DNA of 64,000 nucleotides. It comes from Saturnia japonica (taxonomy: Eukaryota > Arthropoda > Insecta > Lepidoptera > Saturniidae). The stretch spans positions 2,542,001-2,606,000 of the forward strand of contig CM065324.1 in the NCBI GenBank assembly GCA_033032175.1, in the 5' to 3' direction. The notes under the pieces are model-generated. The model worked only from the letters and a program-made list of their open reading frames with translations, did no database searches and was not told the DNA's origin. Made by a program: the position numbers and the translations under genes. Position 1 is the stretch's first letter, and every line of letters begins with the position of its first letter. Below are positions 36,125 through 51,100 of this stretch, piece after piece.

Positions 36125-39100
36125 CTGTAAAACATTTTTTTTTACTGCATATAGAACGTTTTGCCATAGGTCATAATCGGTAGGACGCACTGATTGAAAA
36201 TTCTTACACAGTTACGTACAGGAGAATAAATATTTAATCCTCACACACAATTATATTAAAAATCATGCTGGTCACACAGAAACCAATAATATGTGGGGGC
36301 TAAACCCGATATCTCTTTGCTCAGTTGTACGGCTTCCTACCACTGCGTCTGGCAAAGTTAGTTTCATTATATAATTATTTAGTATCATTATCAATATGCG
36401 GAATACATAAAATTATTGTAGTTTATTACAAAATCTGTTTTAGATTTTATATATTTGTAGGAAAAAAATACTCTGAAATATTTTCCTTGCATCACATGCT
36501 ATATTAGGTTTTATGCTTGGTTCTTTTCATTTTAAGAAAAATAAATTGACTTGTAGAGGCTTATCAGCTGTTTGGTTGACTCCCATCGCCCTTAGGAAAA
36601 ATCGCTAGCTACGCCAATAGTTTTATGGTAAAGATTCATAGTGCTTTCTGACGCTAAACTTCACTATAATATATATAATGCAATATATACACATTTATAG
36701 GCGACCACACTGAATAATAAAAATTAAGCAACAATTAAAAATGAGTGGAATGATAAGTGAAAGGTTGCTGACCATTTTCCAAGGCGGTATATGGGCGTAG
36801 GCACAGACCATTGCGTTGCCTGGCGCACCAGTGACGAGGTGGAAAGACATAGAGGAGGCAAGAGTGGCAGCGATCATCAAATAATGTGGATTCACGTCAC
36901 TAGTTACGCTCTGGAAAACATAACATTTTAACCTAAATATGTAAAATTTACATTAAATAGAAAATATTTTCTATTTATATAGATTAAACAATATGTACAG
37001 TGGCGGACTAAGACCCGTTGGAGCCCAGGGTCGGCGAAAATAGACGAGTCACTTTTCCTAGGCGATTGCTTTTAGCATAGCAACTCCGGATCTAGGATTT
37101 CGACGATCTCCAACGATTAGAATAAGCTGTTAAAAAACCCAGAAATATAATAACGGGTGTCATTTTTTGTGATCGGGACACAATAAGAACGCTTTAATAA
37201 ATTTGCACTCTTCTAACTTTTTCATGCGTAAGAATTTTTTGAAAGAAAAACAAGTTTTTTTTTTATAATTTCGGAAAGAACCCAACCAACCAACCAACTG
37301 AGCGTTTTAAAATCAAATATATAATTGATAGACGTTGAACGCTAGGCACTTCGTGAATAATGTTGTTTTTTTTTTAAACCTATTTTATTACGATTTTCGC
37401 GGCCCCTGAAACGGCCACCCGGAGCGGCAACCGGTGTATGTGTCTAGTAGTCAAGCGGGCTGCTAGCTTGGAGATCTGTATCCGACTTGGTCACGCTACT
37501 ATACATATGGTGGGTGATAAACCCTCATATGTCGTTTCTGTATCTGCTAGTGTATATCCAATAGCCGAAAGGCTTGAAAGCTGGCATGACCGCGGGATTT
37601 GTCGATGAACTACCGATCTATCGGTGGTCAACCGTCACTTCGCAGTGCAACTATAAATAGTGTCACCTCTAAAGTAAGTCTAAGTAAAGTAAAATACGTG
37701 TGAAAGTCCTAGGCACTTTATTTTTGAATTGAAAACTTTTTTAGTAGTGTTGTGATTTGAAAATGCGATGAGACAAAAAATCGACAGTAAAAAGAGACAA
37801 ACACATTCTTGCATCTATAGGATTTGGCCTACGAGAGAGTGAGATAGATTACATTATACACGATTAATGCAGGTCCTGATTTTCATAATTATGATCGTCG
37901 TCGAATTAGCCTATGGGTGTGAGACAACCAGACTTATACGCAATGTTTACGTATAGTGCGAGTGGTCGATAGTTCGAGTCCCGTTTATATAGGGTTTTTG
38001 AAAAGAGATTTTAAAGAAGATATTTTATTTTTTTCTGAAAGTTTTACTTCTGCCAAATGTGAACTGCACCCATGTTTTTTTTTTATAGAAAATTGTTTAT
38101 ATTTTGCGTACATACGAGCCTAGAACTAGTTCTTGGCTTTCAAAGATATCGAGGGGGCCCTTGGTAGGCAGACTCCTCCACCGCTCTCCTAGTCCGCCAC
38201 TGTTAATGTAGTATAGAAATAAAACTACGAAGTGTTAATAAAAGTAGGTATATTATTGCATAATATGTTATTTTGACCTAGAGTATTAACACTGTTTGTT
38301 ATGCAGACAGTTGTGCAATCTTGCAAACATTGTTTTGTTCATTGAAATATACGATATGATAACTCACCAATCTAGCAATGCTTGGCAGAAGACAATAAAC
38401 TACACAGGCATTAGGAGCGAACTGTGTCAGAATCTGGCAGAAGACGATAACTACCAGGGCGAATGCTGGAGTTGGCCAATTTTTAAACATAATAAGAAAT
38501 CTTTCCATCTCTTCAGTCATATGCGATTCTTTTAACGCTTCAAAAAGAGCACCGCTGCCTCCTGATGAAAGTTGTATTAATGAAAAACTTAGAATGTGTA
38601 AAAAAGTTATTTATACACTGGATGTGCCCCGCGGTTTCACCCGTGTTCATTTTATCCGACAAACGCCGCGACGCGTCGCCAACGCGCCCTTGTAGATTGA
38701 ACCACCAATTTATAACTATTTACTTTCAGCTTATAGGCTCATGTGATATCAATGATAACGAAGAAAATATAAATTCTGATTTATTTACTAATAGACTTGG
38801 TTGAAATATATAATATTAATTTATATATGTATATGTAAATGTGTTGGTTTTATTCCCTTCTTCCAAAATAACCATATACTATAAACAAAATAATTTGAAA
38901 TAATGGACAATATAATGACAAAAACTATTTATTATTTAGAAAAAACGTAAGACACTATATTATTCATCTATTTCTTCACGTTCGGATCTTGTACTTGGCC
39001 AGGTCAGAATAATATCGTAAAAATCTTTGAATTCGTCAGGAACTTATTGAATTATTTTTACTTTTTTATTATTTTATTTTTTAGTAACATATGCCGAAGT

Positions 39101-42100
39101 TTCTAGTATTTTTGGGGCAAAAATTTAGCTTTAACGAAACCATCGATAAATTCGGAACATGTCAAGTAAACTTTAAGACTTGAACTATACTCAAAGCTTC
39201 TATATTGCGAAATCTTGAATGTTGTTGCCTTGTCTAATGAGTTACAGCTTTCCTTGAGACACCGCTGCCATGAGTTTTAATGTAGAGTATGTCGTTAAAA
39301 GTTATGGGCTTAACTGAAAACCCCTTGATTTTTGCTGCCAAAATAAAATTATTATATTCATTTGAAACGTAAATTATATCCTTTCTCATAATGAGTCTTT
39401 TAGCGGTTCCGAAATTTCTGTGACACTGTAAAAACGAATGGCCACGCACATGTAAGTATTGATATATTTTCTTGGTGGTTCAATTGTTCTTTCCGCAAAT
39501 ACGAATTATTTTAATTTTTCATTATCTCCTAAACTATGTATCCAAATAGCATACTTTATATAAATTTAACTTTTCTTTGTAAGGATTAATATGCCATGTC
39601 TAAAAATAATGCATAAATCACTTTTTAATTTTCAATAATTTTTTTTCATAAAATACCTTATTGTGGCTTATGTATAAGAGATAGGTATGGTACTTTTTTT
39701 AGATATACTAAGAATTAATATTATTGTAAAACATTGTACCTTCGTATCATTAACGATTACACTAGCACACTCGATTAAACCAGTTCGGGAGGGCTTCGAA
39801 TTCCGACTTATGTAATACTATTAATACTATTATACTACTCCTTGAGAGTCTGGCTATCATATACAAAGATAATTTTTTAATCCGACTGGTAGTTCCAGAG
39901 ATTAACGTATTTAAACAAACAAATAGACAAAAAACTTTTTTCTTTTATTATATTAATAGAAGTATAAAGTATAGAAATTAAATAATAGAGATGACCGCAT
40001 CGGATTTCTTACGCAGTAATTTATATACGCCATGTTATTATTTTTACTCCAAATATCTACAATTCTTATAGTTTATTAATCGGGGCATGACAAACAAACA
40101 GACCGACTTAAAGAAATTTTTTAAATATCATTTTCGTTATCAATGCCTATCACGAACTTAGGAAAAATACATGCAAGTACCTATAGACAGAACTACAGAT
40201 TTACCCTCGTATTTTAGAATGAACTTTTTTGAAAGGCAGTGACCTGATTGGAATCGCTGATGGCTCAGTGGTGGCTTATTCCGTGGCTTATACCGTTTTG
40301 ATCGATGCAGGTTCGAAACCCATAGGCACCATAGCCTAGAGCTTTCGGTACAGGAAAACACCGTGATGAAGCCTTAGCATCGTTTTAGGGCATTTCTAAT
40401 CTCCGTGTCGCAAGCAGCCTACCTCTAGTTGAAAATCAATCGCAAAGCATCTTTATATGTGTTTTGGTAGCTGGCTCATCAGATTTAATTAATAATTATA
40501 TTAGCCTACTAACTGTGTCCGCAGCTCCGCTTATTTTTTATATTTACGTGGAACCCTAATTCTTTTTCTAAAATAGAATTAGCCTAAGTTACTCCTTATA
40601 AAATAAGCTATGTGCCAGCGAAAGTACCGTCAACATCGGTCTTACCGTTTCCGATATTAGCTGGAACAAACAAACACACAAAAATGTTAAAAGTGTTTTT
40701 TTTTTTGTGTTATAAATACCTTATAAACTTTCATATGCATTGTGACCAAGTAACGGTGAAGCTGTAAAAGCCGTCTGAGGCTACAGCAGGGTCCTTATGG
40801 CTAACAGTATTATAGTCAGTCAGTTAAAAAAAGAAATTAAGTAAAATGCTGTTATTTTGACATTACAAACGGACACTTTATTTATTTGTATGAGATATAT
40901 GAGAGCCAGTCCTCTAGCCTTAGCGTTTTAACATCTTACATCTTAGGCCAAATCATCACTTAAAATCAGGGGAGATTGTAGGAGAAGAAGAGTTTATCAG
41001 TGCAGATAATTTGGATAAATGTGTGGTAGTCGCTCAGGATACAGTGAATAAACACTTACCAACAATAAATAATACGCTCCAATGCAGATTAGTTCTAATT
41101 AACTCCCAATTTAAGCAGGCTTTACTTGGATATTGCGGCATTGCTCCACTACCTGTGGGTAATTAATGTAGATAATGCAAGTAACGGAAGTAGTTAGTGT
41201 GATATTACGCGTTACGTTACGGATGTTATGTTGATGTTCTAAAATGTAAAACGTTAAACTTTTGTTAAAAAACTTTTCGGGCAAGATGAAGAAGATTTTG
41301 CGTAACGTTACGTTACATTACAGAATTTACGTTAATGTTCTAAAATCTTCTTTTTCTTCTCTTTTATAAAAATCGATGTTTGTTAATATATTCCCTATAG
41401 ACTCCAAAACGGCTCGGAAAGATTTTCATTAAATTTACAGACAATCTTCATATTAGTCCAGTGAGTGATACTGTAAAGTTTGGTAGCGATCAGATCAATG
41501 TTCCCTATGAACTTCCAGGTTTGCTAATATATTATAAGGTTGAAAGTTTATACATTTTAATATATTTTACGGCTATATAGCATTATAATTTCAACCGCAA
41601 GACTTCCACAGCCGGCCTCCCCCAAGGATCACTACAGCAACCTTTACTGGGTCGTCGGTCAACCTTGTGGTTTGTCCACACTGCGTCTTCTAGTACGAGA
41701 TCGCCTTTCGAGAATTTTTCGGCTACATCGGCCACCCGTTCTACGAGCTACGTACGTTACCTCGCTCACCGGCACTTAAGTTTAGAAATTCTTAGGACTA
41801 TGTCGTCGGTGATTTTTGTTCTTGTGCAGATTATCTCATTACTGATTCGTTTTTGAAACGAATCATGGAGAGTAATGACTGGCCATTGACCTTTGAGTGA
41901 CGTTAAGTTTTCTTATGAGGCCCATAATTAGAGTGTATATAGTATTAAAATTAGTTGCTTCTACACACACTCACACACACGCTGTGCACTCGTAGCAAGC
42001 TGTCCGTTGTTTTAGACTCCTTCAAGCATGTTTAAAACTATACAATTATTAAGCAAAAAGCTACCACGCTGACTGATATTTATTTTTAAGTAACAAACCA

Positions 42101-45100
42101 TCACGCCCGTATTCCCCGAAGGGTTAGGCAGAGGTGTACTAATGTAAACCCACAGTTCGCTGAGTATGTTTTAGGTCCCATGTAATAGTGGGCGAGCCTA
42201 TTGCTATTAATCGCGCACGAAGCCAAACTCCGAGCTGCTACTGAGAATTTCATAGGAAAAACCTAATAACACTTTGCTCGACCTGGGAATCGAACCCAGG
42301 ACCTCGATCATAGCAGTCGCGCTTACGACCACTAACTAGGCTAACGAGGCAATTATTTTTAAGTAGATCTTTATTTAATAGATTTGCTTGATGATATAAC
42401 ATTTTTTTTTTAAGAGATATGAGTATACAAATCTACAAGTGAATTTTTTTCGATACCACTGTTCTGTCGTCTGAAGAATTTTAATACTCGAAGATTCACT
42501 GGCGCTACACAAAGTAAGAATACGCTCAAGAAACAGGGCGATGATACTTTGTAATGGCTGAAAACAATGTTATGGTAAAGAACAATTAGTCGAAATTCAA
42601 TTATAATGAACTTTTAGACGTAAGTATAAAATAATTTTTTAAATATAATAAAACCAGAAAGTAGTAATGGTATGAAAAAATAATTTTGTGACCCTATTAG
42701 TTAAAGATTGCTTGACGTTAATACTCTTTATACGGACGCAGATGTACCAAAATAAGCAATTTTCGGTTTTACCGTGTGGACACAGCCAAATCAGTCTGGA
42801 GACGTTTTTGCGTTTGTAGTAGTTTACGGTTTATTGTGAGTATAGTGTACGTTAGTAGTAGAGTGAGAGGCACGTAGTAGCTACCTACTAGCGAGAGCAA
42901 ACTGGTTCGTTGCGGTTTTAGTCACTGTGTCACTACTACAAGCGCAAAACCGACTCCAACTGGTTTACCTATACTTTCTTATCTTAAAGAGTAGAGTTTG
43001 TCTACATGGTAACACACTCAATCAATGAAGTGAACGGACTGAATATCACAATGTCGTTTTATAAATGGACGCGTATTATACTCTCACTAAAAGTTGCAAC
43101 AAAATAGATAGGAAATCACTGCTAAGTTGGAAACTTTGTTGTCAAAAAAGGATAAAAGTAGTGAACTTAAGGCAATTACCGACCTTTCACGGTAGCATGT
43201 AAAGAGCGTGAATTCTGTATCTACATATAAAATATCATTAGTAATAGGTTACTCATAATGTCTAGGTTTTCTTTAAAAAAGACTCATGTCCTCTATATGG
43301 GATGCAAAAGCAATAAAAATTGTTACATAATATTAAACTAGGTAATATTAATACAAAGTATGTAATGAATGATGTAATACAAGAGAAAGGACGGTTATAC
43401 TTATGGAAGTTTGCATGGCCTTGGTTTTCGAAATAAACGACGCTTAACGTTGATTGCAATATGCAGGTTAATATGGTCAAAACCCCAACAATCTGTAACA
43501 AGAAATCAACGACATGTTTTCTACACATTTACACTTTTGTAAAAATTAAGAAATTAGAAGATTAAGTAATACCTTGTTTTGGAGAAAGGGTTACATGAAG
43601 TTATATCACATTAAAACAGCGCTCCTATTACATAATACATATTATCATACTAGCTGAGCCCGTGGCTTCGCTCACATGAACTACAGAATGCCGGCGCGAA
43701 TCTTGCTGCCCCGCTCCCGGCTATTTTAAAGACAAAATGCTTATTGTAGGTGTTCCTTAGAAGATAGATGTATACTCTCCCGGACTTTTTGTAGGTATTT
43801 TTAATTCCTATAATTATGTAGTATATTTATTTGCAATATCTCTTACGGTTTACACAGCATATGTGCGGGTTATCAAGTGACCAGACGATAGCTCTGGTCT
43901 ATACTACGTACTATTGATTCCGTGGTTTCCGCACTTTGAAAACTATTACTGGATTGCCGAGTAAAAATACGTCGATGACTATAGATTCAACTTTTATTGA
44001 TCACTATTCACGATATTCACTTGTTACTATCTACTTGCTGACAATGTCTTTATCACTATTTATTTTCTTGCTGACTTCTTGAGAACGAATGCACTTGTCG
44101 CTATGTAGTTTCTTGCCGACTTCTTGAGAATGAATGCACTTAGTACCTTTTTTTTTTTTTTTTTTTAGAACTGACTACACTGTTAGCCTAGGGGCTCTAT
44201 CCTAAAACAGAGCCGCTGCGGCTTTTACAGCTTCACCGGACTTGGGGGCGAGCGCTTAGGGCACTCAGCCGCGAAAGTTTGTGACGACCCGCACGAGGGT
44301 GCCAGAGTGGCCGAACCTCGGCTCGGGCGGTCGTCGCGAATGCGAAAAGGTCGCGATCTAACTAATTCCCTAATCCTACGAGAATTCGAACTAACTAACA
44401 TATACTCATATGCACGTTTCCCTCCTCCTGGGAGGAAGGAGTGGACCATGCGTATGTATATTTAATAATCGGAATGGTTTTACTACACTAACTAGCGCAT
44501 TAGTCTAACTAGCGCAAAAAAAGAAAAAAAAAGGTCCCTTACAGAACCTATGTACCTGTGTGGTGTGCACGTGTGTGTGTTCATACGTGTGTAATGTTGT
44601 GTGTGGGTAGCTAAGTGTTGCACGTATAGTGTCACTTTGTATCGCGCGGGCGGCTGCCTGACCCAAGGGTTTCACACCGAGGAACAGACCTAGGCTTGGG
44701 TTGCCGCTAGAGAGGGTGGACGTGACGGGTGTGCGGGAGGCACTTAGTACCGCGGAGCGCGGCCTTTTATGGCGCTCGACGGGGCGGCAAAGCGGGTCTT
44801 GTTGGAGGGGCGACAGTGCGGTGTGAGTACGAAGTCCCCTCCATGGCAAAATGTGTTTCTTATTATCTATATCTCTATTGGTTATACAAAACTATATTCG
44901 TGTGTTGAAACTAAAAGGTTTTCTAATAATTTAACAATAACTTAAAAATAATACATTTAAAGGCTATAAATATGATATAAACTAAACATATAGTGCGTCT
45001 CGCTCGCATTTGTGACGCGATCTCGCTCTTATGACAGGCCACGCCTACTGCAGCGTTTGCGCTGTTTTCCTGCTATCCTGCACATTTCTCCCGCCGTACG

Positions 45101-48100
45101 TCGTCCGTTCCCGGCGACGTAACTTCCAGCGGTGCAGGATTCTTGGCTTCTATTACGATGATCTTTTTTGCGGTACGTCGCAGGATACCGTTCTTGGTCG
45201 CGACGTCCACTGTTCTTACTGTTCCATCGGGCCCGGGGTATGTGGCGCAGATGCGTCCTCGGACCCACACGTTCCGAGGCAGGTTCCCGTCGACGATGAG
45301 TACTACGTCGTCCATCTTAAGCTCGGGCCCTCGTCCTCGTGGTTCCCGTCGGTTGCACAGCTCTGGGAGGTATTCTTTAAGCCAGCGTGCCCAGAATACG
45401 TCCGCTAGTCGCTGTGAGCTGCGCCAGCCTTTTCGTAGGTCGAGATCTCTTTCGGCGAATTCTCCTGGTGTCCCGATGCACCCGGAACCTCCCAAGAGGA
45501 AATGGTTTGGGGTTAGAGCCTCTGGATCTTCTGCGGTGACTGCAACGTGGGTGAGAGGTCGGCTGTTAACCGTATTCTCGGTCTCGAGAAGGAGGGTGTA
45601 TAACACCTCGCTCGTGCAATGTGATTGCGAGCGCGGTCTTCACGGAGCGCACCATGCGCTCCCATGCGCCCCCCATGAATGGAGCGCCAGGCGGTATGAA
45701 TCGCCAGTCAACTAAGTTTTTTGATGCTTCTTCTGCTGTTGCTAGGAAGATGGCACGTCGTAGCTCCTTGTCTGCTCCATGGAAGTTCGTCCCGTTGTCG
45801 GACCATAGCTGTACGGGAGTGCCGCGACGTGCTATCATCCTTCTAAGCGCCATGATAGCGGAATCCGCGGTTAAGGATGCCGCTAATTCTAGATGGATGG
45901 CGCGTGTTGTCAGACACGTAAATATAGCTACGTATCTTTTCTGGTGACTTCTCCCGACCGTAATTGTGAGAGGGCCGAAGTAATCCAGTCCGGTAAATGA
46001 AAACGGCCTCTGGTGGTGTGCTAGTCTGCACGGTGGTAAGTGGCTGGTTGGGGCGGAGTCGATGCTCTGATGCGGCATAATATACTCCCCTTGATAATGT
46101 TTTTTACTGTCGGTCGCAGGCGGAGCACCCAGTGATGCTGGCGACATTCATTTACTGTGGTCTCGACTCCAGCGTGGTGTAGTTGTCGGTGCACGTAGTC
46201 GACCCATAGCCTAATGGCGCGGTCACTGCCGTCGACTATCAGGTGTCTTTTCAATGTTTCGGGTACTTCGACGATGGCTCCGATTCTATCCTTTAATCGG
46301 AGTTTATTTCCGTCTAGTACTATGCTCAGTGGGAACAGTCGGCTGTCTCGATGTATAGGCTTCCCTCTCCTGAGGGGGTCGAGTTCCTCTTTGAAAGATT
46401 CCTGCTGCGATGTAGGAAGAATGAGTTCCTCGGCTTGCTTCAGGAGATTAACAGTGAGCGGTCGATGCTTTATCTCGATGGTTTTAAGTTTGTTTCTTTG
46501 GACTCTCGGTGTCACGGTCTTGGGTTTTTCCATTCCGGATCAGAATCTTTGTTTTTCTTGAAGTTCACACTTTCCTTCGGTCGTCTGCATATATCGATGA
46601 ATTGTAGTGTTCTTGCGGCAGCGCGTAGGTACCTTTCCCAACGCGAGAATCGAGCGACGTCCGGCAGGGCTTCGATAGACCGGGCGGAGGTTGAATTTGA
46701 TATTGTGTATGTTTTTTCCTCCTTTGTAGCTATAGATGCGATCTCGATGCTGTCTGGCCATTTTTCCGGTTCCTTCGAGAGGAAATCAGGCCCCCGGAAC
46801 CACCGATGATCTTGATCGAAGTGGTCCGGTGGGTTTCTTGTGGCGTCGTCCGCTACGTTTAATTTTGTAGGTATCCATCGCCATTCGTTGCTTTTCGAGT
46901 TGTCTTCTATAGCCGCGATGCGGTGCACGACATAGGGTTTAAAAGCCCTTGCGCCCGCTTTTACCCACGCTAGTGTTGTTCGGCTGTCTGTCCAATATGT
47001 AGTGGATTGCGGTTGTGTCTCGTGCTCCTGTTTGATCGCGGCAGCCATGCGAGTTCCCAATACCGCGGCTTGCAGTTCCAGTCGTGGTATTGATGTTAAC
47101 TTCAACGGAGCGACTTTGGCTTTCGCGGCGATAAGGGTCACGTTGATCTGTCCGTCTTCTGTGGTTGTACGCCAGTATAGTGCGGTGGCGTAGGCCGATT
47201 CACTTGCGTCGGTGAACACGTGTAGTTGTAGCGATGCTGAGGCGATGAAGTTTTGGTAGCTCCTAGGTATTGATACTGCGTCAAGATGCTTTAGATGTGT
47301 CAGGCAGTTCACCCAACTCGCAGCTAGGTCTGGTTCTAGTTGTTGATCCCAGGTGGTGCCGCGTCTCCAGACCTCTTGTAGTATCTGTTTAGCTCGGATG
47401 GTCACTGGAGAGGCTAACCCCAAAGGGTTAAACAGCGACATTACTAGTTGCAGTGCCTGCCTTTTCGTGGGTGTGTCCCCTTGTAGTAGCGCCGGTGAAA
47501 CTTTCGTCATGTTCAGATTAAACGAAAGTTAGTCTTTGGATGGATCCCATATTAAGCCTAGCACTCGTTCGGTGAGAGCGTTATTTTGTAGGTCGATTCG
47601 ACGTTCTACTTCGCGTTCTTCGAGCGCCTTAAGTAGATCTGATGAGTTTGAAGTCCATTTTTTCGACTCTGAAGTGCGCATGTTTGTGTATTTCACGTAT
47701 TTCTCTTGTAACTTTTATCGCCTTTTCTATATTTTCAAAACTGTCGAGATAGTCATCCATATAGTGCTTCGTTCGGATGGTTTTCACCGCTTCGGGGTAA
47801 TCTTGTTTGTACTGATCGGCGTTCTTGTTCATAGCATAAATAGCTGCGGCCGGAGAGCTTGTTGCACCGAAAATATAGTCTTCATTCGATACCGGAGGTT
47901 CGTTGTCGCGCCGGTTTCCTCGCCACAAGTACCGGAGGGCGTCTCGATCCTTTTGTCGGAGTTCTACCTGCATAAACATCTCCGAGATATCTGCAGTGAC
48001 GGCTATGCGGTGTTGACGAAACCTCATTATAACTCCCGGTAGTGGTTGTAATAGATCTGGGCCTGTTAACAGCTGGCTGTTAAGCGATATACCTCCGGTT

Positions 48101-51100
48101 TTGGCGGCGGCGTCGTGTACTACTCTGAGCTTCTTTAGTTTCGATGGATTGAGCACGGCGAAATGGGGTAAGTACCATATTCTAGAACCCGTCGGTGTCG
48201 GAGGGACTGGCTCGGCGTATCCTTTGGTTATTAGGGCCTCCATTTGTTCATGGTACCTCTTCTTGAGGTCGGGTTCTCGATCGAGCTTGTGTTCAATGTT
48301 GAGAAGTCTCTTCAAGGCGTTGTTGTAATTTTCCGGTAACGTAGCTTCCGGTGATTTCCACGGGAGCGCTGTCTGGATTCTGCCTCCCGGGGTTATTTTA
48401 GTGTTACTTTCGAAAATACGAAGGGCTTTTTCGTCTGGATCGCTGTTGGGCTTCTTTGGTTCTATGTAGAGGTTATCTTTTGCGATGAAATCTCTCATTA
48501 TATCCTCCAGGCGATTGTCGGTGTCAATGTGATTCACGTAGTCGATTTTGCGTCCTAGTGTCCGGGTAGCGTTGCCATGTACGACCCATCCTAGTGGTGT
48601 TAGAGATGCCACTGGTTGGTTTCGTTTACCGGATCGTACTTCTGATGCCAACAGGAGGTGCCAGTTGTCCTGACCGATTAAGATCCTAGGTCTGGCATCT
48701 TGATGTTGTATGTATCGAGCGACGTCATAGAGATGCTTGAGATTTATGACGGCCTCCTTGGGTATTCGCTACGCTGCTAACTGTAGGTTGCTGACCGTGC
48801 GTGCTTGAATAGTTTCTTCGCGGTTGTTTGTACCGCGTGCTGTGAAACTAACTTTGCTTGATTTCATACCCGTCCCGGAGCCGCCGTTGTACGTCAAAAT
48901 ATGTAGCGGTTCGTCCGGTCCGGTGGCTCCGATTTGGTCGGCTAGGGCTGCGTCTATTAATGTGACTGTTGATCCGTCGTCTAGGAGGGCATGTGTATCC
49001 ATCGCTCCCGCCGGTCCAGATACGCGCACGGGTATAATTTTCAAGTATGCGACTTGAGGCGACCACGCTGAATTGGCTTTCTCGTCTGTCGATTCTGTTT
49101 CTTCTTTAGGTGGTTTGACGAAGTGAAGCATCTTGTTGTGCTTATAGATGCAACCATTTACGTCACACTTCCTAGGGCGACAGCTGTGTATCATCGTGCG
49201 GTATCGTAGGCACCGAAAGCAAAGACGATGTTTCTTTGCTATATCCCATCGGGAATTTACGTTTGCTTCCTTGAACTCGTTGCAGTCCGCGATGTTGTGT
49301 CCCTGTCGCTTGCACAGGTGACAATACTTGTTGCTTTGTTCTTCATGTACAGTATGTACCCGCTGTTGTCGACGTGCGTAGGTGTCGGGTACTGGCCGGT
49401 CGGCGATATATTCGGGAGGCGCGAACGGGCTGCATAGATCGGCCTCTCGTCTTATGAAGTGAATGAATTTCATAAGGTCGGGTTCGCCTCTTTGTTGTGT
49501 TGCCGCGAACTCGTACCACTGTCTTTTCAACGTTGGTGTTAGCTTCTCTATCATGTGTTTGGTTACTTCCGGGTTGTAGAGATAGTGAGCACAGTCGAGG
49601 GCTTGTAGTGTAGAAACAGCGTTTTCTACCCTCGTAGAAAAGGTACAAAGTTCTCGCGGTGATCCTGTGAGCCTAGGTAGTGTCCGTAGGCGTTCGAGTT
49701 CTGCAGAGGCTATGGATTCCGGACGTCCTAAGCGCATCTCTAGGGTTTGTATAATTCTCGACGGGTTGGTACTTGTGTTTAGTGGGCCTAGTACGGCTTC
49801 CTTGGCGGTTCTTCGGAGGCTTCTTCTCAGCCGTGACATGTTATCAACTACACTAAGTAGGTGCACGGACTCGTAGTAAGCTGCTCTGAAGTTTAGCCAC
49901 TCTTGATGTGTCCCGTTGAAGACTGGTAGTTCCGAGTTCCTAGGTTGACGATTTTGTGCAGTTTGTACTGCATACATTATGCTCGATGCCAGTTCATGTA
50001 GATCGACACTCTGAGGTTGCTGTGTTACGATGGTGGCCATCGGAGTTGCACTAGTTTGTTGCTGTTGTACTGTCGGTTCGTTTGATCGCCACGGTGAGGC
50101 GACAAACTCTGTCTGAGGTGCGGTGCCGTAGAGGTGTTTACTGTTGACATCCGGCGGCAGTGCTGCTGTTGTCTCTGTTGGCCGCGATCCGGTTATGATC
50201 GCTGGCTGTTCGATACCTGGCAGGGATGTTGTTGGCCGCTATCCGGTTATGATCGCTGGCTGTTCGATACCTGACAGGGATGTTGTTGGCCGCTATCCGG
50301 TTATGATCGCTGGCTGTTCGATACCCGGCAGTGCTGCTGTTGGTCGCGATTCGGTTATGATCGCTGGCTGTTCGATACCCCGTAGGGCTGCTGAAGTATG
50401 TGGCGGCGGTGGTGCGGTAGTGGCTCCCGCCGGTCTAGTTACCTCGTTGCCCCAGGATACGGCAGCGATCACTGGAGTAGGTTCTATCGGCGGCTGGCCT
50501 GTTTCTGTTACTTCGGCTTGATTGATTGCAACGAGCTGTGTTGTATTCAACCATGTGTGAATACGTTGAGTATTGTTGACTCCTGTATCTGTTGACGATA
50601 TATCATCGTAATCTTCGTCTTCACTGTGCTCTGCTTCTATCTCTGCAAGCGCTGCATTGGCTAGTTGTAGCTTCAATTTCAATATTTTAGCCTTGGCTTT
50701 GGCTAAACGCAGTGACTTCGGAGCTTTGTTCTTCTTAGAATCTCTATCTGTTTGATTCGTTCGATTCCCGTGGCTGTTTGTAGATTTAACAACTTGCTGG
50801 TTGCTAGGCGGCATTGCTTCTGCGACTGTCTGTTGATCGGACTCGGTGGTGGTTTGTTCGGTCGACGTTGTTGCTGTTACGTAGGACGTGGTCATAGTGG
50901 TAAACGTTCCCGTAGTAAATTCTGTTGTCGATTCCGTAGTGGCATCTGTGGTTCCTGTAGTCGAAGTAGTTGAGACTGGTGGTATGGCCCGTCTTCCTGT
51001 TGATCTTGTTATAGGCATTGTATAGCGGTTTCGATGTTGAATTTTTCACTATATTTCGACGATTCTTACTCGTAGATCCGGCTAACGAAGGACCAGACGA

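Noticed and set aside
40240..40361. tRNA gene suggested by TGGCTCAGTGG and GGTTCGAAACC boxes
   Set aside because: Stems do not pair well and a SINE-like body follows directly.
41600..41660. CCTTGGGGGAGGCCGG on the minus strand as a possible gene B exon 11
   Set aside because: Resembles common repeat text, lacks splice sites in phase, and the true exon 11 is at 41060-41152.
42421..42490. A second exon-8-like reading (ASESSSIKILQTTEQWYRKK) on the minus strand
   Set aside because: It is a shadow frame of gene B exon 10 (42457-42557), which explains the region with correct phase and length.
44505..44849. 114-codon minus frame
   Set aside because: It is the 3' UTR of the truncated LINE read through, extending across the insertion boundary; no protein similarity expected.
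45031..45715. Plus-strand frames of 125 and 190 codons
   Set aside because: They are antisense to the BEL integrase region, and the minus strand carries the recognisable domains.
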